A DNA stretch of 64,000 nt from Cavia porcellus (Eukaryota > Chordata > Mammalia > Rodentia > Caviidae). The position numbers and the translations under genes are program-made. The notes under the pieces were generated by a model. The model saw nothing but the letters and a program-made list of their open reading frames with translations, searched no databases and was not told where the DNA came from. Positions 1 to 9,800 of this stretch are shown here, piece after piece. Position 1 is the first letter of the stretch. Each line of letters starts with the position of its first letter. The stretch covers positions 124,001-188,000 of the forward strand of contig NW_026947689.1 of NCBI RefSeq assembly GCF_034190915.1, written 5' to 3'.

Positions 1-211
1 CTACTCCTAACCCTAACACTAACTCTAAACCTCAAACTAACCCTAACCCTAAACCTAAACCTAAAATCTCAACCTAAGCCTAACAGTAACACTAATGCCA
101 AACCCTAATCCTAAACCTTACCCGAACCCTAACCTAATAGTAACCAAAACACTAACTGTAACCTGAAGGCTAACCCTAAACCTATCCCTAACACCTAACA
201 CCTAAACAAAA

Positions 212-241
212 CCCTAACCCTAACCCTAACCCTAACCCTAA
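212..241 (+). repeat. Longest perfect CCCTAA run (5 units)
   Basis: Five consecutive perfect CCCTAA units, flanked by AAACAAAA on the left and CTAAAACCC on the right. The same run has five units in copies 1-4 and copy 6 and four units in copies 5, 7, 8, 9 and 10, which makes it a useful class marker. On the minus strand it reads as TTAGGG repeats and meets the simple four-G-tract criterion for a G-quadruplex. That it could fold is inference. Confidence 0.9.
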
Positions 242-400
242 CTAAAACCCTAAACCTAACTCTAACCATAAACGTATCCCTAAACCTAACTCTAACAGTA
301 ACCCTAACCCTAAACCTAATGCTAAGACTAAACTCTAACCCTAACCCAAACCCTAACAATAACCTAACACTAATGCTCAACCTATCTTCTAACCCTAATC

Positions 401-654
401 CTAAGCCTTACTCTATCCCTAACCCTAACACTAAACCTAACCTCACCCTAACCCTAAACATAAACATAACCCTAACCAAAACCCTAAACCCTAACACTAA
501 CCCTAACATGATCGCCAACCCTAACCCTAAAACTAAACCTAAACGTAACCCTAAATCTAACCCTAGCCCTAACCCTAACCCTAAGCCTTACTCTATCCCT
601 AACCCTAAACCTAACCCTAACCCTAACCCTAACCCTAAGCCTTACTCTATCCCT
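401..654 (+). repeat. Local direct repeats of CTAAGCCTTACTCTATCCCT
   Basis: The 20-base motif CTAAGCCTTACTCTATCCCT occurs three times in copy 1, starting at 401, 581 and 635. The spacings are 180 and 54 bases, both multiples of six. The second spacing is 54 in copies 1-4, 6 and 7 and 48 in copies 5, 8, 9 and 10. The shorter form goes with AATGCT instead of AACGCT just downstream, so the two changes travel together as a haplotype. Confidence 0.9.
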
Positions 655-1346
655 AACGCTAAACCTAACCCTAAACCTAACCCGAACCCCAACCCTAACC
701 CTAACACGAAGCCTAACACAAACCTAACTTCTAACCCTAAACCTAACCCTAACTCAAAACATCAATGTAACCCTAACCATAACCCTAACACTAACCCTAA
801 ATCTTACCCTCACACTAACACTAACTCTAAACTCTAACCTAAATCTAACCATAACCCTAAACCTAACAATAAGCCTAACCTCTAAACCTTAGCCTAATCT
901 GAACCCAAACACTAACCATAAACCTAAGCCTAACCCTAACCTAAACCCTAACTTTTAACCCGAACCCTAAACCTAACCCTAACAATCTAACCCAAACCCT
1001 AACCATAACCATAACCCCCAACGCCAAACCCTAATCCTAACCCTAACACTAACCCTAACCCTAAACCCAATCTGAATCCTAACCATAACCATAACCCTAA
1101 TCCAGTCTTACCCTAAATCTAACCGTAACCCTAACCCTTAAACTAACCTTAACCCTAAGCTTAATCCTAAAACTAAACCTAACCCGAACCCAAAACATAA
1201 CCATAACGCTAACACTAAACCTAAACCTAACCTATCTCTAACCCCTAACCCCTAACCCTAATCCTAACCCTAACCTTAACCCTAAACCTAATGCTAACAC
1301 TAACCCTAATCCTAAAACTAAACCTAAACCTAACCCTTACGCTGAA

Positions 1347-1412
1347 CCTAACCTAATCGTAACACTAACCCTAACTGTAATCCGAAGAATAACCCTATCA
1401 CTATTCCTAACA
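1347..1412 (+). repeat. Recurrent landmark motif (GTAATCCGAAG-type), site 2 of 4
   Basis: A distinctive stretch, roughly 'CTAATCGTAAC ... ACTGTAATCCGAAG ... CCTAACACCTATCCCCTA', occurs about four times per unit. In copy 1 the sites lie near 144-200 (as ACTGTAACCTGAAGG), 1347-1412, 3546-3612 and 4917-4990. TAATCCGAA itself starts at 1378, 3566 and 4946. Recurrence at 1.2-2.2 kb spacing shows that the HOR was built from several diverged copies of an older, smaller unit. Confidence 0.8.
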
Positions 1413-1517
1413 CTTATCCCCTAACCCTAAGCCTAACACCAACCCTAACCCTAACCGTAACACTGACCCTAACCCTAACCCAAACCCTAACCCTAACCCT
1501 AACACTAACCCTAACCA

Positions 1518-2230
1518 TAGTCCTAAACCTTAACACGAACCCTAATCCTAAACCTAACCCTAACCCTAACACTAACCCTAACCGAAACCCAATCCTAACC
1601 CTAATCATACCCTAACCCTAACCCTGTCTAAGCCTAACCATAAACCTTGCCCTAACACTAACATTTAAACTAACCTCTAACCCTAACCTTTAATCCTAAA
1701 ATTAACCCTAACCTTAACACTAACCATAACCATAACACTAACACTAACCATAAACTCTAAACCTAACCATAAACCTAACCCTAACACTAAACCTACCCCT
1801 AACGCTAACACATACCTCTAAGCCTAACCCTAACCCTAACCCTAGTCCTAAACCTTAACACCAACCCTAATCCTAAACCTAACCCTAACCCTAACACTAA
1901 CCCTAACCGAAACCCAATCCTAACCCTAATCATACCCTAACCCTAACCCTGTCTAAGCCTAACCATAAACCTTGCCCTAACACTAACCCTTAAACTAACC
2001 TCTAACCCTAACCTTTAATCCTAAAACTAATCCTAACCTTAACACTAACCATAACCGTAACGCTAACACTAACCATAAACCCTAAACCTAACCCTAACAC
2101 TAACACTACCCCTAACGCTAACACATGCCTCTAAGCCTAACCCTAACCCTAACCCAAGTCCCAAACCTTAACACCAAACCCTAATCCTACACCTAACTCT
2201 AACCCTAACACTAACCCTAACCCATACCCG
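1518..2230 (+). repeat. Tandem ~325/313-bp sub-repeats inside the HOR
   Basis: The marker (T/A)AGTCC followed by CCAAACCTTAACACC-like sequence starts at 1518, 1843 and 2156, giving a 325-bp unit, a 313-bp unit and a partial third unit. Units 1 and 2 share the AACCGAAACCCAATCCTAAC and TGTCTAAGCCTAACCATAA stretches, then ACCTTTAATCCTAAAA, then CTACCCCTAACGCTAACACA. The 12-base length difference lies near 1760-1790, where unit 1 has an extra CTAACCATAAAC-like pair of hexamers. Block b holds only one such unit, starting at 3694. The element repeats at the same offset in every HOR copy. Confidence 0.9.
1925..1978 (+). repeat. Converted-looking tract in copy 1 sub-repeat 2
   Basis: In copies 2-10 the second ~325-bp element differs from the first at several bases, reading AACTCTAACCATACCC and CATAACCCTAGCCCCAACAC. 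In copy 1 these positions (1925, 1930, 1969, 1973 and 1978) instead carry the bases of the first element, reading AACCCTAATCATACCC and CATAAACCTTGCCCTAACAC. Five diagnostic changes within 54 bases, with unit length unchanged, are better explained by one conversion event from element 1 than by five separate mutations. Confidence 0.75.
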
Positions 2231-2930
2231 AACAATAACAATAACACTAAATTCTGACACTAATGCTAACCATAAACCTAAGCCTAAACGTAGCCTAAAC
2301 TCTAACCCTAACCTTAATCCGAACCGAACACTAACCATAACCTTAACCCTAACCCTAAACCTAACCTCGAACCCTAACCAGAAGCCGAACCTTAATCCTA
2401 ACCCTAACGACAAATCCTAACCCTAATCCTAACCCTAACCCTAACCTCTAAACCTAACCCAAACCCTAACCCTAGCCCTAACCTTATCCCTAACCATAAT
2501 TCTAATGTTAAACCTAAGCTTAAAGTCTAACCCTAACCCTAACCATAACCATAAATCTAACGCTAACCTCTAACCCTACCCATAACCCTAACCCTAAACT
2601 TAACCCTAACGCGAACCGTAACCCTAACCCTAACTCTAACGCAAACCCTAACCTCTAACCCTAAACCTAAGCCTAACCCTAACCCTAAAGCTAAAACTAA
2701 CTTTTAAACCTAACCCTAAAACTAACCCTAAACCTACACCTAATCCTAACCCTAACCGTAATGCCAACACTATCCCTAAACCCTAAACCTAAAACAAACC
2801 CAAAAACTAACTCTAACAGTAACACTAACAATAAACCTAACCGTAACACTAACCCTAAGCATTACTTTAAGGCTAAAACTAACACTCTCCATAACACCTA
2901 ACTCCTAACACTAACCCTAACCCTAACCCT

Positions 2931-4150
2931 AACTCTAAACCTCAATGTAACCCTAACCCTAACCCTAACCTCTAACCCTAAACCAAACCCTAACCCTAAC
3001 ACTAACCCTAACCCTTACCCTAACACTAACACTAACTCTAAACTCTAACCTAACCCTAGCCATAATCCTAAACCTAATCATAAGCCTAACCTCTAAACCT
3101 TAGCCTAATCTGAACCCAAAAACTAACCATAAACCTAACCCTACACCTAACCGTAACCCTAACTTCTTACCCGAACTGTAACCCTAACCCTAACAATCTA
3201 ACCCTATCCCCTAACCCTAACCCCCAATGCCAAACCCTAATCCTAACCCTAACACTAACCCTAACCCTAATCCCAATCCAAATCTTAACCCTAACCCTAA
3301 CCCTGTCTAACCCTAAATCTAACCCTAAGCCTAACCCTTAAACTAACCTTAACCCTAAGCTTAATCCTAAAACTAAACCTAACCCGAACCCAAAACATAA
3401 CCATAATGCTAACACTAACCCTAAACCTAACCTATCCCTAACCCCTAACCCCAACCCTAATCCTAACCCTAACCTTAACCCTAAACCTAATGCTAAAACT
3501 AACCGTAATCCTAAAACTAAGCCAAAACCTAACCCTTACGCTGACCCTAACACTAACCCTAATTGTAATCCGAAACCTAACCCTAACCCTATTCCTAACA
3601 CCTATCCCCTAACCCTAAGCCTAACCCGAACACTAACCCTAACCATAACACTAATCCTGACCGTAAGCCAAACCCTAACACTAACCCTAACCCTAGTCCT
3701 AAACCCTAACACCAAACCCTAATCCTAAACCTAACCCTAACCCTAACACTAACCCAAACCCTAACCGAAACCTAATCCTAACTCTAACCATACCCTAACC
3801 CTAACCCTGTCTAAGCCTAACCCTAAAACTAACTCTTAAACTAACCTCTAACCCTAACCTTTAATCCTAAAACTAACCCTAACCCTAACACTAACCATAA
3901 ACCCCAAACCTAACCCTAAACCTAACCCTAACACTCACCCTACCCCTAAGGCTATCACATACCTCTAAGCCTAACCCTAACCCTAACCCTAACACTAACC
4001 CTAACCCATACCTGAACACTAACAACAACACTAAATTCTAACACTAACCCTAACCACAACCCTAAGCCTAAACATAACCTAAAATCTAACCCTAACTTTA
4101 ATCCAAAACGAACACTAACCCTAACCTTAACCCTAACCCTAAACTTAATC
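2931..4150 (+). repeat. Internal paralogous block b of the HOR
   Basis: This is the partner of block a at 751-2385. It is offset by about 2180 bases at the left end and by up to 2211 further in, because of small insertions and deletions. It contains a single ~325-bp element (marker TAGTCC at 3694) where block a has two plus a partial third. It ends in sequence parallel to the end of block a: CCCATACC, then ACACTAAATTCT, then AACCTTAACCCTAACCCTAA. In classes B and C the region just after this block differs from A by a small insertion beside AAATATCCC. Confidence 0.82.
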
Positions 4151-4916
4151 TAACCATAACACTAACCCTAACCCTAAACCTAAACCTATCCTCTAACCCT
4201 AATCCTACCCCTTACCCTAACCCTTACCCTAACCCTAACCCTAACCCTTAACCCTAACCCTAACCCTAAAACTAAACCTAGACCAAACCATAATGCTAAC
4301 CCTAACTGCAAACCTAAAACCTAACCCAAAAAATATCCCTAACCCTAACACTAACTCTACCCCTAAGCCTAACCCTAACCCTATCCCTAACCCTAACCCT
4401 AAAACTAACCCTAACAGTAACCCAAAATCTAATCCTAACCTCTAACCATAACGCTAACCTTAACCCTAACCCTAACGCTAACCCTAAACCTAAACTCGAA
4501 CAGTAAGCCGAACACTAACTCTAACCCTAACCCTAACCTCTAATCCTAACCCAAACTCTAACCTTAACCCTAACGTCTAACACTAAACCTAACCCTAACC
4601 TGACCCTAACCCTAAACCTAACCCTAACACTAAATCTAAACATAAATTCTAACCCTAACCCTAACCCTAAAACTAACCCTAAACCTAACCCTAAACACTA
4701 ACACAAAACTAACTCTAACACTAGCTCTAAACCTAACAATATCACTAAAGATAATCCTAACCCTAACCCTAACCGTAAACCTAAGCCTAACCCTAATGCT
4801 GTCCCTAACAAATATAGGCTAAACCTAACTCTAAACCTAACCCTAACCCCAACCGTAACATTAACCCTAACCCTAACACTAACACTAACCCTAACCCTAA
4901 CCCTAACTCAAACCCT

Positions 4917-4990
4917 AAACCTAATCGTAACCCTAACCCTAACTGTAATCCGAAGCCTAACCCTAACCCTATCCCTAACACCTATCCCCT
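4917..4990 (+). repeat. Recurrent landmark motif, site 4 of 4
   Basis: This reads CTAATCGTAACCCTAACCCT, then AACTGTAATCCGAAGCC, then CCTAACACCTATCCCCTAGC. It matches the sites at 1347-1412 and 3546-3612 and, more weakly, 144-200. It marks the start of a further diverged sub-block in the last third of the unit. Confidence 0.75.
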
Positions 4991-5226
4991 AGCCCTAATC
5001 CTAACCCTAACCCTAACCCTAATTCTAAACCTAACCCTAACCTCTAGCCCTAACCCTAACGCTAGCCCTAACCCTAACCTCTAACCGTAACACTAGCCCT
5101 AAACCTAATCCTAACCCGAACCCTAACCTCTAACCCTAACCCTAAACCTAATCCTAATCATGAACCCTAAAGACAAACCCTAACCCTAACCCTAACACGA
5201 ACCCTAACCCAAACCCAATCCAAACC

Positions 5227-5854
5227 CTAACCCTACCCTAACCCTAACCCTGTCTAAACCTAACCCTAAAACTAACCCTACCCCTAAAACTAACCTCTAA
5301 ACCTAAACTTAATCCTAAAACTAACCCTAAACCCAACACTTACACTAAACCTACCCCTAACCCTAACACATACCTCTAACCCTAACACTAACACTAAACG
5401 TAACCCTATCCCTAACACTAACCTTAAACCTAACACTAACCCTAACCCTAACCCTAACCCCAAACCCAATCCTAACATTAAGCATAACTTTAACAGTAAC
5501 ACTAAACCTAACCCCAACCCTAAAACTAACCCTAACCCTAACCCTAACCTTAACCCTAACCATAATTCTTATGTTAAACCTAAGCTTAAAGTCTAACCCT
5601 AACCCTAAACATAACCATAACCAAAAATCTAACGCTAAGCTCTAACCCTACCCTAACCCTAACCCTGTCTAAACCTAACCCTAAAACTAACCCTACCCCT
5701 AAAACTAACCTCTAAACCTAACCTTAATCCTAAAACTAACCCTAAACCCAACCCTTACACTAACCCTACCCCTAACCCTAACACATACCTCTAACCCTAA
5801 CACTAACACTAAACGTAACCCTATCCCTAACACTAACCCTAACCCTAACACTAA
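5227..5854 (+). repeat. Class A 213-bp direct repeat, arms 415 bp apart (copy 1)
   Basis: Arm 1 is 5227-5439, the spacer is 5440-5641 and arm 2 is 5642-5854. Both arms run from CTAACCCTACCCTAACCC through TGTCTAAACC (5251 and 5666), ACACATACCTCTAACCC and ACTAAACGTAACCCTATCCC, with only a few mismatches (for example AAACTT against AACCTT, and CAACAC against CAACCC). The spacer includes CATAATTCTTATGTTAAACC at about 5561, a relative of 2495. Classes B and C have a single arm and no spacer. That single arm has the left flank of arm 1 and the internal bases of arm 2, as expected from recombination between the arms. Confidence 0.9.
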
Positions 5855-6810
5855 TCCTAAACAAAACCCTAATCCTAACCCTAAACCTAAGCTTTAACCC
5901 TAAAAGTAACACTTACACTAACTTCTAAACCTAACCCTAACGCTATCTCAAATGCTAACCCTAAATCTAACGCTAACCTCTAACCATAACCCTAACCCTA
6001 ATACTAACCCTAACGCTAAACTTAACACTAATCTCAAACCGTAACTCTAACCCTAACTCTAACCCTAACACTAACCTCTAAACCTAAACCTAAAACTAAC
6101 CCTAACCCTAAACTTAACATCTAAACCTAACCCTAAACCTTACCCTTAAACTAACCCTAACCGAATCACTAACCCTAACCTTAAACCTAACCCTAACCCT
6201 AACCCTAACCCTAAACCTAAACCTAACCCTAAACCTTACCGTAACCCTAAACCCTAAACTTAAATCTAACATTATCACTAACCCTAACCATAACACTAAC
6301 CCTAAACCTAACCCGATCCCTAAACCTAACCCTAACTCCTACCCTAAGCCTAACCCTAACCCTAACCCTAACACTAAACTCTAACCCTAAACCTAACCCT
6401 AACAATAACCGTAACCCTTACCCTAAACCTTACCCTATAACTACCCTAACCCTAAACCTAAACCTAAACCTAACCCTAACCCTAATCCTAACCCTAAAAC
6501 TAAGCTTTAACCCTAACCCTAACCCTAACCCTAACCATAGCCCTAACCATAATACTAAACTCTAACCCTAACACTAAACCTACCCTCGAACCCTAATCCA
6601 AAACCTAAACCTATCCCTAACCGTAAGGTAAACCGTAAACCTAATCGTAACCTTAAACCTAAATCTAACCCTAACCCTAACACTAACTAAAACCCTAAAC
6701 CCTAACACTAACCCTAACACTATCACTAACCCTAACCTTAACACTAACCCTAACCCTAACACTAACCCTTAACCCTAACCCTAACAATAAGCCTAACAAA
6801 AACCTAACTT

Positions 6811-9800
6811 CTACTCCTAACCCTAACACTAACTCTAAACCTCAAACTAACCCTAACCCTAAACCTAAACCTAAAATCTCAACCTAAGCCTAACAGTAAC
6901 ACTAATGCCAAACCCTAATCCTAAACCTTACCCGAACCCTAACCTAATAGTAACCAAAACACTAACTGTAACCTGAAGGCTAACCCTAAACCTATCCCTA
7001 ACACCTAACACCTAAACAAAACCCTAACCCTAACCCTAACCCTAACCCTAACTAAAACCCTAAACCTAACTCTAACCATAAACGTATCCCTAAACCTAAC
7101 TCTAACAGTAACCCTAACCCTAAACCTAATGCTAAGACTAAACTCTAACCCTAACCCAAACCCTAACAATAACCTAACACTAATGCTCAACCTATCTTCT
7201 AACCCTAATCCTAAGCCTTACTCTATCCCTAACCCTAACACTAAACCTAACCTCACCCTAACCCTAAACATAAACATAACCCTAACCAAAACCCTAAACC
7301 CTAACACTAACCCTAACATGATCGCCAACTCTAACCCTAAAACTAAACCTAAACGTAACCCTAAATCTAACCCTAGCCCTAACCCTAACCCTAAGCCTTA
7401 CTCTATCCCTAACCCTAAACCTAACCCTAACCCTAACCCTAACCCTAAGCCTTACTCTATCCCTAACGCTAAACCTAACCCTAAACCTAACCCGAACCCC
7501 AACCCTAACCCTAACACGAAGCCTAACACAAACCTAACTTCTAACCCTAAACCTAACCCTAACTCAAAACATCAATGTAACCCTAACCATAACCCTAACA
7601 CTAACCCTAAATCTTACCCTCACACTAACACTAACTCTAAACTCTAACCTAAATCTAACCATAACCCTAAACCTAACAATAAGCCTAACCTCTAAACCTT
7701 AGCCTAATCTGAACCCAAACACTAACCATAAACCTAAGCCTAACCCTAACCTAAACCCTAACTTTTAACCCGAACCCTAAACCTAACCCTAACAATCTAA
7801 CCCAAACCCTAACCATAACCATAACCCCCAACGCCAAACCCTAATCCTAACCCTAACACTAACCCTAACCCTAAACCCAATCTGAATCCTAACCATAACC
7901 ATAACCCTAATCCTGTCTTACCCTAAATCTAACCGTAACCCTAACCCTTAAACTAACCTTAACCCTAAGCTTAATCCTAAAACTAAACCTAACCCGAACC
8001 CAAAACATAACCATAACGCTAACACTAAACCTAAACCTAACCTATCTCTAACCCCTAACCCCTAACCCTAATCCTAACCCTAACCTTAACCCTAAACCTA
8101 ATGCTAACACTAACCCTAATCCTAAAACTAAACCTAAACCTAACCCTTACGCTGAACCTAACCTAATCGTAACACTAACCCTAACTGTAATCCGAAGAAT
8201 AACCCTATCACTATTCCTAACACTTATCCCCTAACCCTAAGCCTAACACCAACCCTAACCCTAACCGTAACACTGACCCTAACCCTAACCCAAACCCTAA
8301 CCCTAACCCTAACACTAACCCTAACCATAGTCCTAAACCTTAACACGAACCCTAATCCTAAACCTAACCCTAACCCTAACACTAACCCTAACCGAAACCC
8401 AATCCTAACCCTAATCATACCCTAACCCTAACCCTGTCTAAGCCTAACCATAAACCTTGCCCTAACACTAACATTTAAACTAACCTCTAACCCTAACCTT
8501 TAATCCTAAAATTAACCCTAACCTTAACACTAACCATAACCATAACACTAACACTAACCATAAACTCTAAACCTAACCATAAACCTAACCCTAACACTAA
8601 ACCTACCCCTAACGCTAACACATACCTCTAAGCCTAACCCTAACCCTAACCCTAGTCCTAAACCTTAACACCAACCCTAATCCTAAACCTAACCCTAACC
8701 CTAACACTAACCCTAACCGAAACCCAATCCTAACTCTAACCATACCCTAACCCTAAACCTGTCTAAGCCTAACCATAACCCTAGCCCCAACACTAACCCT
8801 TAAACTAACCTCTAACCCTAACCTTTAATCCTAAAACTAATCCTAACCTTAACACTAACCATAACCGTAACGCTAACACTAACCATAAACCCTAAACCTA
8901 ACCCTAACACTAACACTACCCCTAACGCTAACACATGCCTCTAAGCCTAACCCTAACCCTAACCCAAGTCCCAAACCTTAACACCAAACCCTAATCCTAC
9001 ACCTAACTCTAACCCTAACACTAACCCTAACCCATACCCGAACAATAACAATAACACTAAATTCTGACACTAATGCTAACCATAAACCTAAGCCTAAACG
9101 TAGCCTAAACTCTAACCCTAACCTTAATCCGAACCGAACACTAACCATAACCTTAACCCTAACCCTAAACCTAACCTCGAACCCTAACCAGAAGCCGAAC
9201 CTTAATCCTAACCCTAACGACAAATCCTAACCCTAATCCTAACCCTAACCCTAACCTCTAAACCTAACCCAAACCCTAACCCTAGCCCTAACCTTATCCC
9301 TAACCATAATTCTAATGTTAAACCTAAGCTTAAAGTCTAACCCTAACCCTAACCATAACCATAAATCTAACACTAACCTCTAACCCTACCCATAACCCTA
9401 ACCCTAAACTTAACCCTAACGCGAACCGTAACCCTAACCCTAACTCTAACGCAAACCCTAAACTCTAACCCTAAACCTAAGCCTAACCCTAAACCTAAAG
9501 CTAAAACTAACTTTTAAACCTAACCCTAAAACTAACCCTAAACCTACACCTAATCCTAACCCTAACCGTAATGCCAACACTATCCCTAAACCCTAAACCT
9601 AAAACAAACCCAAAAACTAACTCTAACAGTAACACTAACAATAAACCTAACCGTAACACTAACCCTAAGCATTACTTTAAGGCTAAAACTAACACTCTCC
9701 ATAACACCTAACTCCTAACACTAACCCTAACCCTAACCCTAACTCTAAACCTCAATGTAACCCTAACCCTAACCCTAACCTCTAACCCTAAACCGAACCC

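Larger units (their letters stand above)
751..2385 (+). repeat. Internal paralogous block a of the HOR
   Basis: This block resembles 2931-4150 in the same unit. Shared landmarks in the same order include TCAATGTAACCC (762 and 2942), TCTAAACCTTAGCCTAATCT (881 and 3092), AACTAACCTTAACCCTAAGC (1141 and 3341), TAATCCGAA (1378 and 3566), TGTCTAAGCC (1625/1950 and 3808) and ACACTAAATTCT further on. Block a is longer than b because it holds extra copies of the roughly 325-bp element. Similarity is visibly lower than between whole HOR copies, so the internal duplication is older than the spread of the HOR. Equivalent blocks occur at the same unit offset in the other copies. End points are approximate. 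Confidence 0.85.
1..6810 (+). repeat. HOR copy 1, class A (6810 bp)
   Basis: First complete higher-order unit, used here as the reference. The phase is arbitrary, set by the window start at CTACTCCTAACCC, which recurs at 6811. Copy 1 aligns with copies 2 and 3 at a constant offset of 6810, so no net insertion or deletion separates them; differences are scattered single bases. 6810 is exactly 1135 times 6. Landmarks in order: a five-unit CCCTAA run (212-241), the TTACTCTATCCC direct repeats (401-654), paralogous block a (751-2385) containing the 325/313-bp sub-repeats, block b (2931-4150), and the 415-bp-spaced repeat (5227-5854). Bases that look private to this copy are CCAGTCTTA near 1104 (CCTGTCTTA elsewhere), A at 2985 (G elsewhere) and AATGCT near 4795. 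It also carries the altered tract 1925-1978. Confidence 0.96.

Noticed and set aside
212..241. True chromosome end or functional telomere tract
   Set aside because: Only five perfect units in a row, and the same run recurs inside every HOR copy, so it is an internal feature.
319..837. Asn-Pro-rich 172-codon open frame repeated in the + strand of most HOR copies as a gene
   Set aside because: Its content is the translation of CCTAAC hexamers, with no domain, no codon bias separate from the repeat and no start context. It loses or gains hexamers with the DNA, and is cut short in copy 7 by a small private change.
2168..2413. Minus-strand Leu-Gly / Arg-Val frames (here and at 1414, 5290, 6114, 6580 and their copies) as membrane or arginine-rich proteins
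   Set aside because: Direct read-out of TTAGGG-type units in two stop-free frames. Hydrophobic look is a by-product of TTA-GGG codons.
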